From Candidatus Krumholzibacteriia bacterium (GTDB lineage Bacteria > Krumholzibacteriota > Krumholzibacteriia > LZORAL124-64-63): a stretch of 64,000 bases of DNA. A program made the position numbers and the translations under genes. Position 1 is the first letter of the stretch. The number at the start of each line of letters is the position of its first letter. Of this stretch, positions 37,985-47,814 are shown one piece after another. Below the pieces are notes generated by a model. It saw only the letters and a program-made list of their open reading frames with translations. It was not told where the DNA came from and did no database searches. The stretch lies in the NCBI GenBank assembly GCA_016744705.1, contig JADGDU010000019.1, forward strand, positions 1 to 64,000, given 5' to 3'.

Positions 37985-39466
37985 TTGGTCTTTGAACGCC
38001 TTCGTTCAATTATGGGGGCCAGTTTCTTGCCGCTGGTGTCAAGGATCTGTCTTTCCTTGGTGGCAGCGACTTTGGTGGCCAGTTGCGCCGCCCCCGTAGA
38101 TCGTACCAAACAACTTCTGGAATTGGACCTGGCCCATCGCCAAAGCGCCATCGAATCCCTGCAAAAGAAACAAGAGGCCCAGCCCGAACCCTGGAGGGCC
38201 TACAGTTTGGGCGTACTCTATGGAGCAGAAGCCGATTACGAAAACATGAACCGATGGTTCCAACGCTGCAGCTCTTCCGTCAATACTTTTGACCACGACA
38301 TTGAATTCATCCAACTGGGACACTGGCACGATGAAGCTTTGGCTGGAGACCAGGCGGCTGAGGCCGGCGACTGGATGACGGCCGCTATGAGGTTCGAAAA
38401 CGCACTCATGGCTGTACCCAATAAACCGGAAACCAGGTTGCGCCTGGTTGAGGCCAAGGTCATGGCTTACGGGCCTCATCTGGAAGAAATACGAACCCTG
38501 GCAGGAGACGACCAGCCGCAGGCATTGTTCCGTTGGCTGGAAAAAGTAAAAGACCAGGACTGGGCCCAGCAGCGCATGGAAGTGCAGGTGCGCCTGGCTT
38601 CTCAGTTGAGGGGCGCAACCCGGCAAAATGGAGACGCGTTGGCGGCCTACATCACCGGAGAACTGAGCCGGTTGGATGGGGACTGGATGACCATGGACCA
38701 GCATTTTCGCTCGGCCAAAAACCTCGACTCCGAAAATGCGACTCTGCGAAAACAAATGAAAGAGGCCAGAGCCTCCGTTTCTGGTCTTCTCTTAAAAGAA
38801 TCTCTGGTCCAATGGTCCGGTGATCAGATTCCCTCGGCCCTGGCCAAACTGGATACAGCCGAGGCGGTGGACCCTGGTCGGCCGGAAATTTTCATGGCTC
38901 GGCGAAACATCACAGCTCTGGAGCAAGCCCGAACCCCAAGCCAGGTGGCTGAAACTCTGGCCGTGGGTGATCTGGATAAACGGTGGCTCACATTCTGGAT
39001 GTCCCGCCTATATACCCGAAACCAATTGCGGGAAGCCGGCATGGTGGCCAACGAATTGTTGCGCTACCCCGAGGCTCTGACCACCAACCAGAAAAGCCGG
39101 GCTTTGCGCGTACGGGTGGCCTACTCCCGATCCATTGGCAATCTGGACCAGACCCGGGACGACTTGCGAACACTCATGGCAGCAGGTGACCCCTTGCCCC
39201 TGGAGGCGGTCATACTGGGTGATGTGCTGCTGGCTCAAAGCTCTTACGAAGAAGCCCGCCATTGGTTTGAAATGGCCCAGAGCTGGGGCGACGATTCCGT
39301 CTCCCTGATTTTGAAAAAAGCCCGCATCGCCTTTAGTCAGGATCGTTTTGGCGAGATGGAAACCCTGGCGCTGGAAGCGACTGAACGAGAACCTGATAAT
39401 GAGGAAGCTTTGGAGATACTCAGACATTCACGGACTTTGAGTCTTCAGGCGGAGGCGCAAAAATGA
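37985..39466 (+). CDS. TPR-containing lipoprotein
   Basis: A 493-residue lipoprotein. A signal peptide after an arginine-containing N-terminus ends in TLVASC, the lipobox. The mature protein is helical with several TPR-like repeats, for example around EPWRAYSLGVLYGAEADYENMNRWF-like residues 70-95, AEAGDWMTAAMRFENALMAVPNKPE, and YEEARHWFEMAQSWGDD near the end. The TTG at 37985 is chosen because AAGGGAG lies 6 bases upstream; the ATG at 38012 has no ribosome binding site. The gene is first in an eight-gene chain whose next member overlaps by 4 bp. Probably a scaffold on the inner or outer membrane. Confidence 0.8.
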   Translation: MVFERLRSIMGASFLPLVSRICLSLVAATLVASCAAPVDRTKQLLELDLAHRQSAIESLQKKQEAQPEPWRAYSLGVLYGAEADYENMNRWFQRCSSSVNTFDHDIEFIQLGHWHDEALAGDQAAEAGDWMTAAMRFENALMAVPNKPETRLRLVEAKVMAYGPHLEEIRTLAGDDQPQALFRWLEKVKDQDWAQQRMEVQVRLASQLRGATRQNGDALAAYITGELSRLDGDWMTMDQHFRSAKNLDSENATLRKQMKEARASVSGLLLKESLVQWSGDQIPSALAKLDTAEAVDPGRPEIFMARRNITALEQARTPSQVAETLAVGDLDKRWLTFWMSRLYTRNQLREAGMVANELLRYPEALTTNQKSRALRVRVAYSRSIGNLDQTRDDLRTLMAAGDPLPLEAVILGDVLLAQSSYEEARHWFEMAQSWGDDSVSLILKKARIAFSQDRFGEMETLALEATEREPDNEEALEILRHSRTLSLQAEAQK

Positions 39467-42400
39467 GCAAACGCTCTTTCACATCCCCAGCGACCTGGCA
39501 GTTGATGGCTATGATCCTGGTCCTGCTTCCGGCCTTGGCCTGGGCCCAACCTCAAATCAATGAAACGTTCCCGCCCAGAGGCTCGGTCCAAACACAGCCC
39601 TGCGGACCATTTGGGGTTCGCCTGCAGCCGGGAAATCTTTCTGCCTATGAAAACGCTTTAGTAGTGCGCGGGTCAGCCACGGGATTGCGCACCAGGGGCG
39701 AGTTGCACGTTTCCGATAACGGAGACACCTTATTATTCACACCTTCTATTCCTTTCGCTCCAGGGGAAGAAGTGACCATCACTCTTCGGGGGGATTTGCA
39801 GAGCGACGGCGTGGCTCTTGGACAGGGTCACATCTGGCAAACCACCATCCGCCCGGAGGATGAACACCTCAGCGATTCTTTGGCCTCTCTGCAGTCGCGC
39901 TCCATCAATTTGGCTCCGCATTTTCCAGCCGGAGAAATGGAATTCCTGGCCTGGAGTTGGGCCGATCTCAATGGCGACAAAGACCAGGAAGGCGTGGTGC
40001 TGGTTTCATCAGGTGGCCTCTCTTATCTGGTGACCACCGCCCGTCGATACGATGGCTCCAGCAACATCCAGTCCTGGGATGTGCGCTCGCCAGCGGTCTG
40101 CACCGCAGACAACCCCGTAGATTTAAAAGCCATCGACCTGGATGGCAACGCGGCCAGCGATTTGGCCATGCTCACCCTTGGTGGATTGCAGTATTGGAAA
40201 AACCCCGGCGCCACCTACTCGCCCAATGGTAGTCAGGCCATGTCCCTTGATTTCCCCGGCGAATTTCTCTCCCGCACCTTGGTGCGCGGCGATGTGGACA
40301 GTGATGGCGATGACGACCTGGTCGTCTTTGGACTCTTCGGCCTGGAATATCTGGTGGTTTTGAATGATGGCCAGGGCAACCTTGTGCCCCAGACGGTTCA
40401 GGTGGCCCGGCCGGGAAGCCAACCCCACAGTGAAAAATCCATACCCTGGCCCGTGCACGCTCTGCTGAAAGATGCCGACGGTGATGGCCTTGCGGACCTG
40501 ATCTGGGCCGCCGAATTCCAGCAACAATCTGTGTACCAGGTCCATCTGGCTCAAGGTCGTGGTGATGGAACTTTTGAGTCGCCTGGGGTCATCGATGAAA
40601 CAACCGACTTCAGTCAGGGGCTTTTGTTTGGCCGCCTGATGGATCCATGGGACGACTCTGCCACACCGCCTTTCATTTTCAACAGCACCCGCGACAACAA
40701 CGGCAACAATTTCTGTGGTTTTGAATTTCAGGGCACCTGGCCCGCCACTGCTGCCGGTTGTCTCACCCTTTCGGGATTGAGCTCCCAATCTACAGCCGTT
40801 TCGGTGTCCAACATCCTGGCGGCCGGGCAACCCGAAATCTGGTACGCCGATATTCTGACCGGCACTCTGACGGCCTGCACTCTCGACGAAACCCAGAGCC
40901 TTGAAACTCTGGAAATGCAGGCCTCCGTGGCGGCCTTACAGGTGGGCGACCTCAACTTTGACGGCGATGGCGATCTGGCTCTGTTTTCTTCGGAAACAGC
41001 CACCATCTACATATTGGAAACACCGGGCGGCTCCCCTCAGCTGGGCCCCGTGAGTGACGGCGTCGAATGTGGCGGAGTCATGGATTTTGGTGTGCGGGAA
41101 GCCAACTGTGAGGCCTCTGCTCAGATTGCGTATCTGCCATTCACCAACGACGGCTTGTTACCTTCTCGCATTCTGGAAGTGGAGCTGGACGATCCTTTTG
41201 GTGTTTTCTCCAACCCCCAACTGCCCAGCCAGTGGTTCAGTGGCGGATGTCTTGGCCCCACGGCTTCGGTCATGCTGCCGGTGAACTTTACTCCCACGGA
41301 CACCTTGCAATATGAAGCGCAAATGACCGTCACCATCGATTGGGCAGGGGGAGCAGCCGACGGTGGCGACTCCACTCTGGTCTGCCAATTCCAGCTTCTG
41401 GGACAGGGCGGAATCCACCGGGTGGACGATGGCGGATCCGGTCTCGGTTCTTTGGTGTGGACGGAATCCGGTGGTTATCAGAGCACAGGTTCGGTCCTGG
41501 ATTTTGGTGTCATGCCGGCACTGTCTGAAGTGAGCATGGCCACCACAGTGACCCTGACCAACACCGGGCATTTCCCCCTGGAGGTTGCGCCTCCTACAGT
41601 ACTACCTGAACCGTTTGTAGTCTTCCCGGTTGGTCCCCGGCCCCTGGCTCCCGGCCAAACCCAGGAATGGACAGTGGAGGTTCAACCCTACTCAGGTCTG
41701 GTCCCAGCCGGAGCCGACTCCGTAGATTTGGCAGCCGACCTGGCTTGGTCTGTCACATCTCTGAACCCCATCAGCTGCCTGCCTGCTCAAATATTAAACC
41801 AACATGTGGCAGTCCGTCTGCTGGCGGTGGCTCCCTGTCTGGTTCCCGACCCTGATTGCTCGGGAGAAACCACGGCCTGCGCGGTGGCCGACACCATCAT
41901 CGTCAGCGAAGACGATGTGTTCAGTTATTGCCTGACCCAATGGGATTGGAATTGGCCCGATGCCCAACCAGAATTATTAGTGGTGGAAAACCCCATGGAT
42001 TGGCTCAGTGTGGTGCGGCAACCGGCCGTGGATGGAGGCTGGCCCATCATCGCCGTCAACGGCGACGTGGTTGGTGCTGAGGGTGGCGACCTTGTCTTGG
42101 AATTGCGAGACGCCCATCACCCAGCCATCTTCCGGTCCTTCTCTTTGACGGTGCTGGTAGAGCCTTCTCGCCCGGACCTGGCCGTTGTGGATATGATCTT
42201 TTTGCCCATGGAACCTGATGGAGAAATCCAGCAACAGAACCCCTTCATTGTGGACGTGGTGGTGGAAGTGAACCGCCAGCCGGTTCAGGATGCCGTCATG
42301 GCCCTGGAGAGCGGCCTCTGTTCCTGTGGTGTGGATCCCCTGGAAAAAGTTCTCATCAATCTGGTGGAAGGCCAGCGCGACACCATCCGGTTCGTGGTTG

Positions 42401-43524
42401 AAAGTTGTGATGACGGTGGCGATTGCCCCTTCACGGCTTGCATTGAACCGCCCGAAGGTCTGGACGGAGATTTTGACCCGAGTAACAACTGCTTCACATT
42501 GGGCACCATGGTGGCGGCCAACCGAGCCCCGAACATCATAGTCAGCAATCTGGTTCTGACTCCTGATGATCCCACCCTGGAACCGTGCCAAAGCGGCATC
42601 ACTCTCAATGAAATATCCGGCGGCATGGTGCAGGCCTTTGGGGTGCGCGAGCGCAATAATCTCAAGTTCGATGTGACGTCCCGGGATTCTGATGGTGATG
42701 ACACCAAACTCACCGTGGGTCTGTTGCCATCCTTTGTGACGGCCGTAGCTACGGGCGATACCATGGTTTCTTTCGACATCACTCCTCCCGAGGGCACCGT
42801 CACCCGTGAAGTGTGCGAAGAGTTCGGCCCCCTGGTTTTCCAGGTGATTGAAACCAGCTCGGCCCTTCCTGAAACCGCCCTGGTGGAAATTCCCCTCTAC
42901 GTGAAGTGGGAAGGTCCCGATTTGGTGGCCAGTCTGAGCAACGTACCCACCAGCGCGGGGTTGGCTGAAGATATCCGCTTCAATGGCCGGATTCGGTGCC
43001 AGGGTTATGACGCAGGTCCCTTCACTGTAGACATGTGGCTGGAAGGCCCCGAGGGCATGAGGGTGGCTGGCCGGGTGGTTGAGTACAATGCTTTGATGTC
43101 GGGTTCATCGGTTCTCTTGCCTCAGATTTTGTACTACGTAGACCGACCGGGTGATTATTGCGCCCACATCGCCGTCATTGAGGGCCGGGATATCAACCCC
43201 GATAACAACGCGGCCGAGGATTGTTTCCCTGTGGCTTCGGGACCCTTCGTGGTCAGCCCCAACGTGGCCACTCCCAACGGCGATGGCCACAACGACGAAA
43301 TCGTGTTCCGCTTCCTGAACCAAACGATGCAGAACCCTTCTCTTCGTATTTTCGAATTGAGCGGAAACCTGGTCTACGAAACGTCCAGTTTTAACAGCGA
43401 GCGCAGCCTGGTTTGGAATGGCCGCAACCAGAACGGCAACCCCATGCCGCCGGGCTCATATATCTACGTGGTTTATGACGACGGGCGTGAATTCCGCACC
43501 GGCACTTGCGGGGTGGTTCGATGA
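39463..43524 (+). CDS. Giant surface protein with FG-GAP-like repeats and gliding-type C-terminus
   Basis: A 1353-residue secreted protein. The signal peptide ends near ALAWAQ (29), followed by an Ig-like Big_5-type domain (about 30-125). Calcium-binding repeats of the FG-GAP/VCBS type follow (DLNGDKDQEGVVL, DVDSDGDDDLVVF, DADGDGLADLIW, DLNFDGDGDLALF; about 165-515), then beta-sandwich segments of choice-of-anchor type, and CARDB-like domains (about 900-1240). The last 90 residues, VSPNVATPNGDGHNDEIVFRF through LVWNGRNQNGNPMPPGSY, match gliding-motility CHU-C/FlgD-like C-termini that carry secretion or anchoring signals. Cysteines are unusually many, so disulfides are likely. Start codon ATG overlaps the previous stop (ATGA). 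Confidence 0.8.
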   Translation: MSKRSFTSPATWQLMAMILVLLPALAWAQPQINETFPPRGSVQTQPCGPFGVRLQPGNLSAYENALVVRGSATGLRTRGELHVSDNGDTLLFTPSIPFAPGEEVTITLRGDLQSDGVALGQGHIWQTTIRPEDEHLSDSLASLQSRSINLAPHFPAGEMEFLAWSWADLNGDKDQEGVVLVSSGGLSYLVTTARRYDGSSNIQSWDVRSPAVCTADNPVDLKAIDLDGNAASDLAMLTLGGLQYWKNPGATYSPNGSQAMSLDFPGEFLSRTLVRGDVDSDGDDDLVVFGLFGLEYLVVLNDGQGNLVPQTVQVARPGSQPHSEKSIPWPVHALLKDADGDGLADLIWAAEFQQQSVYQVHLAQGRGDGTFESPGVIDETTDFSQGLLFGRLMDPWDDSATPPFIFNSTRDNNGNNFCGFEFQGTWPATAAGCLTLSGLSSQSTAVSVSNILAAGQPEIWYADILTGTLTACTLDETQSLETLEMQASVAALQVGDLNFDGDGDLALFSSETATIYILETPGGSPQLGPVSDGVECGGVMDFGVREANCEASAQIAYLPFTNDGLLPSRILEVELDDPFGVFSNPQLPSQWFSGGCLGPTASVMLPVNFTPTDTLQYEAQMTVTIDWAGGAADGGDSTLVCQFQLLGQGGIHRVDDGGSGLGSLVWTESGGYQSTGSVLDFGVMPALSEVSMATTVTLTNTGHFPLEVAPPTVLPEPFVVFPVGPRPLAPGQTQEWTVEVQPYSGLVPAGADSVDLAADLAWSVTSLNPISCLPAQILNQHVAVRLLAVAPCLVPDPDCSGETTACAVADTIIVSEDDVFSYCLTQWDWNWPDAQPELLVVENPMDWLSVVRQPAVDGGWPIIAVNGDVVGAEGGDLVLELRDAHHPAIFRSFSLTVLVEPSRPDLAVVDMIFLPMEPDGEIQQQNPFIVDVVVEVNRQPVQDAVMALESGLCSCGVDPLEKVLINLVEGQRDTIRFVVESCDDGGDCPFTACIEPPEGLDGDFDPSNNCFTLGTMVAANRAPNIIVSNLVLTPDDPTLEPCQSGITLNEISGGMVQAFGVRERNNLKFDVTSRDSDGDDTKLTVGLLPSFVTAVATGDTMVSFDITPPEGTVTREVCEEFGPLVFQVIETSSALPETALVEIPLYVKWEGPDLVASLSNVPTSAGLAEDIRFNGRIRCQGYDAGPFTVDMWLEGPEGMRVAGRVVEYNALMSGSSVLLPQILYYVDRPGDYCAHIAVIEGRDINPDNNAAEDCFPVASGPFVVSPNVATPNGDGHNDEIVFRFLNQTMQNPSLRIFELSGNLVYETSSFNSERSLVWNGRNQNGNPMPPGSYIYVVYDDGREFRTGTCGVVR

Positions 43525-45458
43525 GCCCTCGCCGCGCCTGGGCGCTTCTCCTTTTGGCTCTGTGGTTGATGGCCGGAACAGCCTTTGCCCAGAACGAACC
43601 CACCATGGGCTCCAACGCCATGGTGGCCGATTTGAACGATCCGTTTGCCTTTGGGTTGAACCCGGCCCTGGGTGAAATGACCCTGACGCAGATCTCTGCC
43701 GGGATGCAGGTGTTCCACTTGGGTTTGCTGGAAAATTCAAACGACCTGAACACCGGAGGACTCATCTACACCACCCGAAAGTTTGGCGGTGGATTGAGTT
43801 TCGACGCTAACTATTTGTCTACACCCTTGTGGGGTTTGAAAAAATTCCGCGCAGGATATGGACGGCGTGTGGTGGCGGGTCTGTCTCTGGGTCTGTCTCT
43901 GGGGTTGGATCAACGTTCCTTCGATTTGAGCGATGCGGACTTCAGCCAGGGTTCCACTGTGGATCCCCTACTCACCGGAGGTCTGAGCCGCACCGTGGCC
44001 ACCACCAGTTTGGCCGCAGCCTACAGCCTGCCCTTGCAGGGAGTGACCGCCGGTCTGGTTCTGGAAAATCCGCATCAGCCCAACGTCTCTTTGGGCGGGC
44101 ATGATGGCAGTGTTTATCTGCCGGCCACATTACGAGGGGGAGTGTCCTGGGAACGGGAACTCTTCATGCTGAACGCCGGAGTGGTGGACCGCCAATGGCG
44201 CACCATTTACGGGGCTTCGGCTCGCGGTAACATTTACGGCCAGCACAGTGTCTTGGCCAGCCTCGACTCTGACCAGTGGATTTTGGGTGCGAGGATCGGC
44301 ATTGGAGAACGGGCCTGGTTGGAGTACACCTACACCCAACCCCGCAGTGACTTGGCCGACCTGACCAGTGGTTCCCACGGCATCGTCATCAGCTGGCACG
44401 CCTCGGGCAAAGCCAAACCACCGGTGCGTTACAGCCACCAGCACATGGACGATGCTCCATACAATGCGAACCTGCCCTCCAGTGACGAAGACTTCTTCCC
44501 CGAAGCCCAGCAGGTCAACATGGCTATGCTGGAACCCACTCACGGGTTTTTCACCGTTCAGGCCGCCTCCGATACGGCCATGATCCGTATCAAGCGCCTG
44601 AGGCGAGTCTTTGGTGAGGGTGTGGATATGGGCCGGGTGCGCCGTTTGCCTCGCTGGCGCATTGGCGTCATGGACAGCACCTGGAGCGACCGGATCACCT
44701 GGGATGTCACCGAAGGCATGACCGATGCCTATCCGGAAAGTGATTTGCCCCGGGGGAATTACAGCGACAACTATCAGGCCAGTATGGATTCTCTGCAGAG
44801 TAACCTGAAGGACGGCACAGGTGGCGATCTGGTCATCGTGGCCGACGCCGACCAACTGGATCGTGCCCGCTATTTGGCCCGGCAGGCAGGGGCCGACAGC
44901 CTGGGACAGGACCGAATCCAAATCAAACAGCTTCGCCCCATCGGGAACGAAGCCCTGCGCCGGCAACTCATGCGGCCAGTGGGCCAGGACAGCATTCCGC
45001 CCCTGGAAGAGATCACTCTCTACCAATACCCGGCCATACCCATCAACATCTTGAGTTTGGGATCAGTGCAGGGTATAAAGGCTTGGAATTTGGACATTTT
45101 GGACAGTTTAGGCCGGCCTGTGCGCCAGTTCAAAGGCTTGGGCCTTCCCCCATCTCAGGTGGTCTGGGATTGGCGCGACGCTGCCGGTCGACTGGTGGAT
45201 GTGGATCAATATACTTATCAACTGCTATGGCGGGATGCCAGTGGCGGGGACCATAAAACCATCACCCGGGAGATTTTGATCGCCCGCCAGGTGATGCAGC
45301 GCACCCTTGAATTTGGTGTGGAAAAAAGACCCCTGCGGGATGTGGAAAGACAGCAACCCATGCTGATTCTGGATCCGGGCCGAAACGGTCTGTCCGTAGG
45401 TAAAACTCAGGTTAAAAATGAAGAAGAGAACACTATCCAATCAGGAGGAGAAGAATAA
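43521..45458 (+). CDS. PorP/SprF-like outer-membrane protein with FlgD-like C-terminus
   Basis: A 645-residue exported protein. Signal peptide to about residue 24 (GTAFAQ). Residues about 25-300 look like a PorP/SprF- or PorV-type beta barrel: DLNDPFAFGLNPALGEMTLTQ, then alternating strands with aromatic ends. A central region contains an OmpA-like periplasmic pattern (LVIVADADQLDRARYLARQAGADSLG, in outline 435-460), and the C-terminus (about 520-600) has an FlgD-Ig-like fold, WNLDILDSLGRPVRQFKG and VVWDWRDAAGRLVDVDQYTY. Combination with the giant surface protein and ExbB/D suggests an anchored export or motility complex. Assignment to PorP/SprF is tentative. Confidence 0.65.
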   Translation: MSPRRAWALLLLALWLMAGTAFAQNEPTMGSNAMVADLNDPFAFGLNPALGEMTLTQISAGMQVFHLGLLENSNDLNTGGLIYTTRKFGGGLSFDANYLSTPLWGLKKFRAGYGRRVVAGLSLGLSLGLDQRSFDLSDADFSQGSTVDPLLTGGLSRTVATTSLAAAYSLPLQGVTAGLVLENPHQPNVSLGGHDGSVYLPATLRGGVSWERELFMLNAGVVDRQWRTIYGASARGNIYGQHSVLASLDSDQWILGARIGIGERAWLEYTYTQPRSDLADLTSGSHGIVISWHASGKAKPPVRYSHQHMDDAPYNANLPSSDEDFFPEAQQVNMAMLEPTHGFFTVQAASDTAMIRIKRLRRVFGEGVDMGRVRRLPRWRIGVMDSTWSDRITWDVTEGMTDAYPESDLPRGNYSDNYQASMDSLQSNLKDGTGGDLVIVADADQLDRARYLARQAGADSLGQDRIQIKQLRPIGNEALRRQLMRPVGQDSIPPLEEITLYQYPAIPINILSLGSVQGIKAWNLDILDSLGRPVRQFKGLGLPPSQVVWDWRDAAGRLVDVDQYTYQLLWRDASGGDHKTITREILIARQVMQRTLEFGVEKRPLRDVERQQPMLILDPGRNGLSVGKTQVKNEEENTIQSGGEE

Positions 45459-46243
45459 TGTTCAGGTGGGGAAAAATTGTGATGGCGGCGGCGCTGGTGA
45501 TTGTGGTGACAACTGGGTTCTGGCAGGAGGCCTCTGCCCAGGACTCAACTCAGGATGTGCGGCTGGCCCAGATGACGGGCTCTTTGGTCGAAACGCCCGA
45601 TGCGGAAGAAGAGGTCCAGGTCAGTGAATCGGTCATGGCCTTTATTGACAAGGGAAAGCCCATCGGCCATGTGATCATCGGTCTTCTGGTCATTGGAATT
45701 TTCTTTGTGATCGACCAGCTGCGAGTGCACTGGCTGGAGAAAATTCGCGGCACTGAAATTTATAAAGCCGATGTGGCCAGCATGAAAACGGGGGATGTTG
45801 ATGCCCTGATTTTACGCAATGAAAAAAGCCGTGTGGGCCGTCTGCTAAAAGATGTGGCCGGAGTCTACCGCCAGAGCGCAGACATGAGTCTGATCAGCTC
45901 CGAAGCAGAGTTCTACCGGGAAAAAGAAGAGCACCGCTTCAACACCTTTGAGGCCCGCATGGCCTTCTTTGCCGACACCGCCGGTGGACTGGGTCTGCTG
46001 GGTACGGTGTGGGGAATTTACCGTGGTTTTGCGGCCAAGAGCGTAAGTCAAAGCAATGACGATCTGTTGGCTGCCATGGGTATTGCCCTGGTCACCACCT
46101 TTATGGGTATTGTGGTTTCGGTGATTCTGAATTGGATGAGCACCGAGATGGGAGCTGCTTTCCGTGGCCGCATCATGTTGGCTTTGGAAAAGGTTGAAGA
46201 TTACCGCGAGATGCTGGTCAAAGACATTGGCCGGGCAGCATAG
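45458..46243 (+). CDS. MotA/TolQ/ExbB-family proton channel with signal peptide
   Basis: A 261-residue ExbB/TolQ-type protein. An N-terminal signal-peptide-like segment (1-28, GFWQEASAQ) and a polar stretch precede the first canonical membrane helix (IGHVIIGLLVIGIFFVIDQL, about 71-90). The MotA/ExbB domain follows with ADTAGGLGLLGTVWGIYRGF, and MGIALVTTFMGIVVSVILNWM as the second and third helices. With ExbD these form a proton-driven motor coupling to a TonB/TolA-like protein. The stop of the previous gene and this ATG share bases (TAATG); AGGAGGAG lies upstream. Confidence 0.9.
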   Translation: MFRWGKIVMAAALVIVVTTGFWQEASAQDSTQDVRLAQMTGSLVETPDAEEEVQVSESVMAFIDKGKPIGHVIIGLLVIGIFFVIDQLRVHWLEKIRGTEIYKADVASMKTGDVDALILRNEKSRVGRLLKDVAGVYRQSADMSLISSEAEFYREKEEHRFNTFEARMAFFADTAGGLGLLGTVWGIYRGFAAKSVSQSNDDLLAAMGIALVTTFMGIVVSVILNWMSTEMGAAFRGRIMLALEKVEDYREMLVKDIGRAA

Positions 46244-46258
46244 AAAGGACGACGCCTC

Positions 46259-46717
46259 ATGCATAAGAATAGAAGCAACGGCATGGTCGTCCGGTTGGTG
46301 GATGTGGTTCTGATTGTCCTCTTCGGCTTTCTGATGATCACAAAAATTCAGCAACAGGTAGATATTCCCCTGCCTCACAGCAAGGGCGAGAATATTGCCG
46401 CGCAAACAGACAAAGATGTTTTTGATGTGTTCATCCGTGAGGACGGGCGCATCCAGTGTGGTTGGATCGACAGCAAATATCAGGTGCAAATGCCCTTGGA
46501 CAATACCGACAAAGGTTTTGCCATGGCTAAGTTCAATGAGCTGAAAAGCCTGATGTTGACATCCAATCCCAATAAAATCCCCGTGGCCATTCAGGCGGAA
46601 TTCAACTCGCCCACACAGTTCACGGTCGATCTGCTCGACATCTGTAAAGATCTGGGCATGCAGAAAAGTCTGGTCTGTTTTCAATTGTCCAAACCAGAAG
46701 CCGGTGGTGAGGGATGA
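46259..46717 (+). CDS. ExbD/TolR-family protein
   Basis: A 152-residue ExbD-like protein. The transmembrane helix is near the N-terminus, VVRLVDVVLIVLFGFLMI, with the essential Asp (D15) as in ExbD/TolR. A periplasmic domain of about 115 residues follows (VDIPLPHSKGENI, FDVFIREDGRIQCG). It starts 15 bp after exbB with AAAGGACG and its stop overlaps the next gene. Only one ExbD copy is present in the operon. Confidence 0.88.
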   Translation: MHKNRSNGMVVRLVDVVLIVLFGFLMITKIQQQVDIPLPHSKGENIAAQTDKDVFDVFIREDGRIQCGWIDSKYQVQMPLDNTDKGFAMAKFNELKSLMLTSNPNKIPVAIQAEFNSPTQFTVDLLDICKDLGMQKSLVCFQLSKPEAGGEG

Positions 46718-47814
46718 CCACCATCAACAGACAGTTTGTAGAAAAGGTACTCGACAACAAAGCGACGTCTTATGCAGGCGCCATGTTGATCCTGCCCTTT
46801 CTGCTGGCAGTCATTTTGCTGGGGACCATCTCATACACCGTAGGGAAACAGACGGCGCCGCTCATCGAAAAGATTCTTACTCCGCCCAAAGTGGTACAAC
46901 AGGAAGAAGTCTCTTTTGAGGACCTGGCTCCGGAGATGGATAATTTCCAGACCAACTTTGAAGAGTTCAAACAGAACGAAGTGGAGCTGTTCAGCATTCC
47001 GGATGCGGCTGAAGCTGATAACATTCCCGAAATTGAACCCGTGCGCGATCGCGTGAAAACCGAAGTGGCCATGAGCGAGACTCCCGATGGCCAAGCCTGG
47101 GAGAGCGACACCCCCAACGTCGATCTGCCCGCCGCCACCCTGCGTGATCCCAGCGTGCAAATGACCACTCGCGACGACAGCGAAGATTTGGACGCCACCA
47201 TGCGCCATGCCGCCGGTGCGGCTCCCGTGGTTTCCCCCACTGGTCAGGGCGCAGCCGACCAACCGGGCGGCGCCGCTTTGGGTAAAGACAAGAGTGGCGA
47301 TGTGGAAGCGGATGAGGGTTTGGAAAAGACCGTCGTCATCAACCGCGGACAGCGCAATGCCGGAGAGGGTGCGGGCCTGAACAAACCGGCCAGCCAGGAA
47401 AAACGAGATTTGACGGGATGGATTTTAGGTCATCCGCGCTCCTTGCCCCCGGCCGTGGCCGAGGCTCTGGACTACAGTCGCCAAAAAGCAGACCGCACCA
47501 GCACAGGCTCTGCGGTGGATGAAAACGGCAAGCTGTACCAGTTCTATTTCCTGCACCGCACGCAGAACAATTTGTTACGAATTCTGGTGGTCCTGGGCAG
47601 CCAGGCCTACCGCATCGATTTGCCCGATTTCTATCTGGAAGCCAATCACGTCAAGGCCGGCCGCGTATTCCGTGGACCGGCACCTGATGATGATCCTTTT
47701 GCTCCCGGACCAGTCATTGAAGTGGCTTTGGAGTCGGTTTCGTCTATACCGGGAGAAGTGCCTGATATGTTCCAGTTGGTGCTCGATTGGCTTGAAATCA
47801 AGGGACAGGAGTGA
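46714..47814 (+). CDS. Single-span TonB/TolA-like envelope protein
   Basis: A 366-residue protein of unknown family. A transmembrane helix (AMLILPFLLAVILLGTISY, about 23-41) is followed by a long acidic linker (about 55-240) with Glu, Asp, Pro, Thr and a Gly/Ala-rich part (AAGAAPVVSPTGQGAADQP), and a C-terminal compact domain (about 250-366) with LYQFYFLHRTQNNLLRILVVLGSQAYRIDLPDF, in outline 285-317. Topology and the position after exbB and exbD match TonB/TolA proteins, but no TonB C-terminal signature is visible. It probably transmits force from ExbBD to the outer-membrane partner. Confidence 0.6.
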   Translation: MTTINRQFVEKVLDNKATSYAGAMLILPFLLAVILLGTISYTVGKQTAPLIEKILTPPKVVQQEEVSFEDLAPEMDNFQTNFEEFKQNEVELFSIPDAAEADNIPEIEPVRDRVKTEVAMSETPDGQAWESDTPNVDLPAATLRDPSVQMTTRDDSEDLDATMRHAAGAAPVVSPTGQGAADQPGGAALGKDKSGDVEADEGLEKTVVINRGQRNAGEGAGLNKPASQEKRDLTGWILGHPRSLPPAVAEALDYSRQKADRTSTGSAVDENGKLYQFYFLHRTQNNLLRILVVLGSQAYRIDLPDFYLEANHVKAGRVFRGPAPDDDPFAPGPVIEVALESVSSIPGEVPDMFQLVLDWLEIKGQE

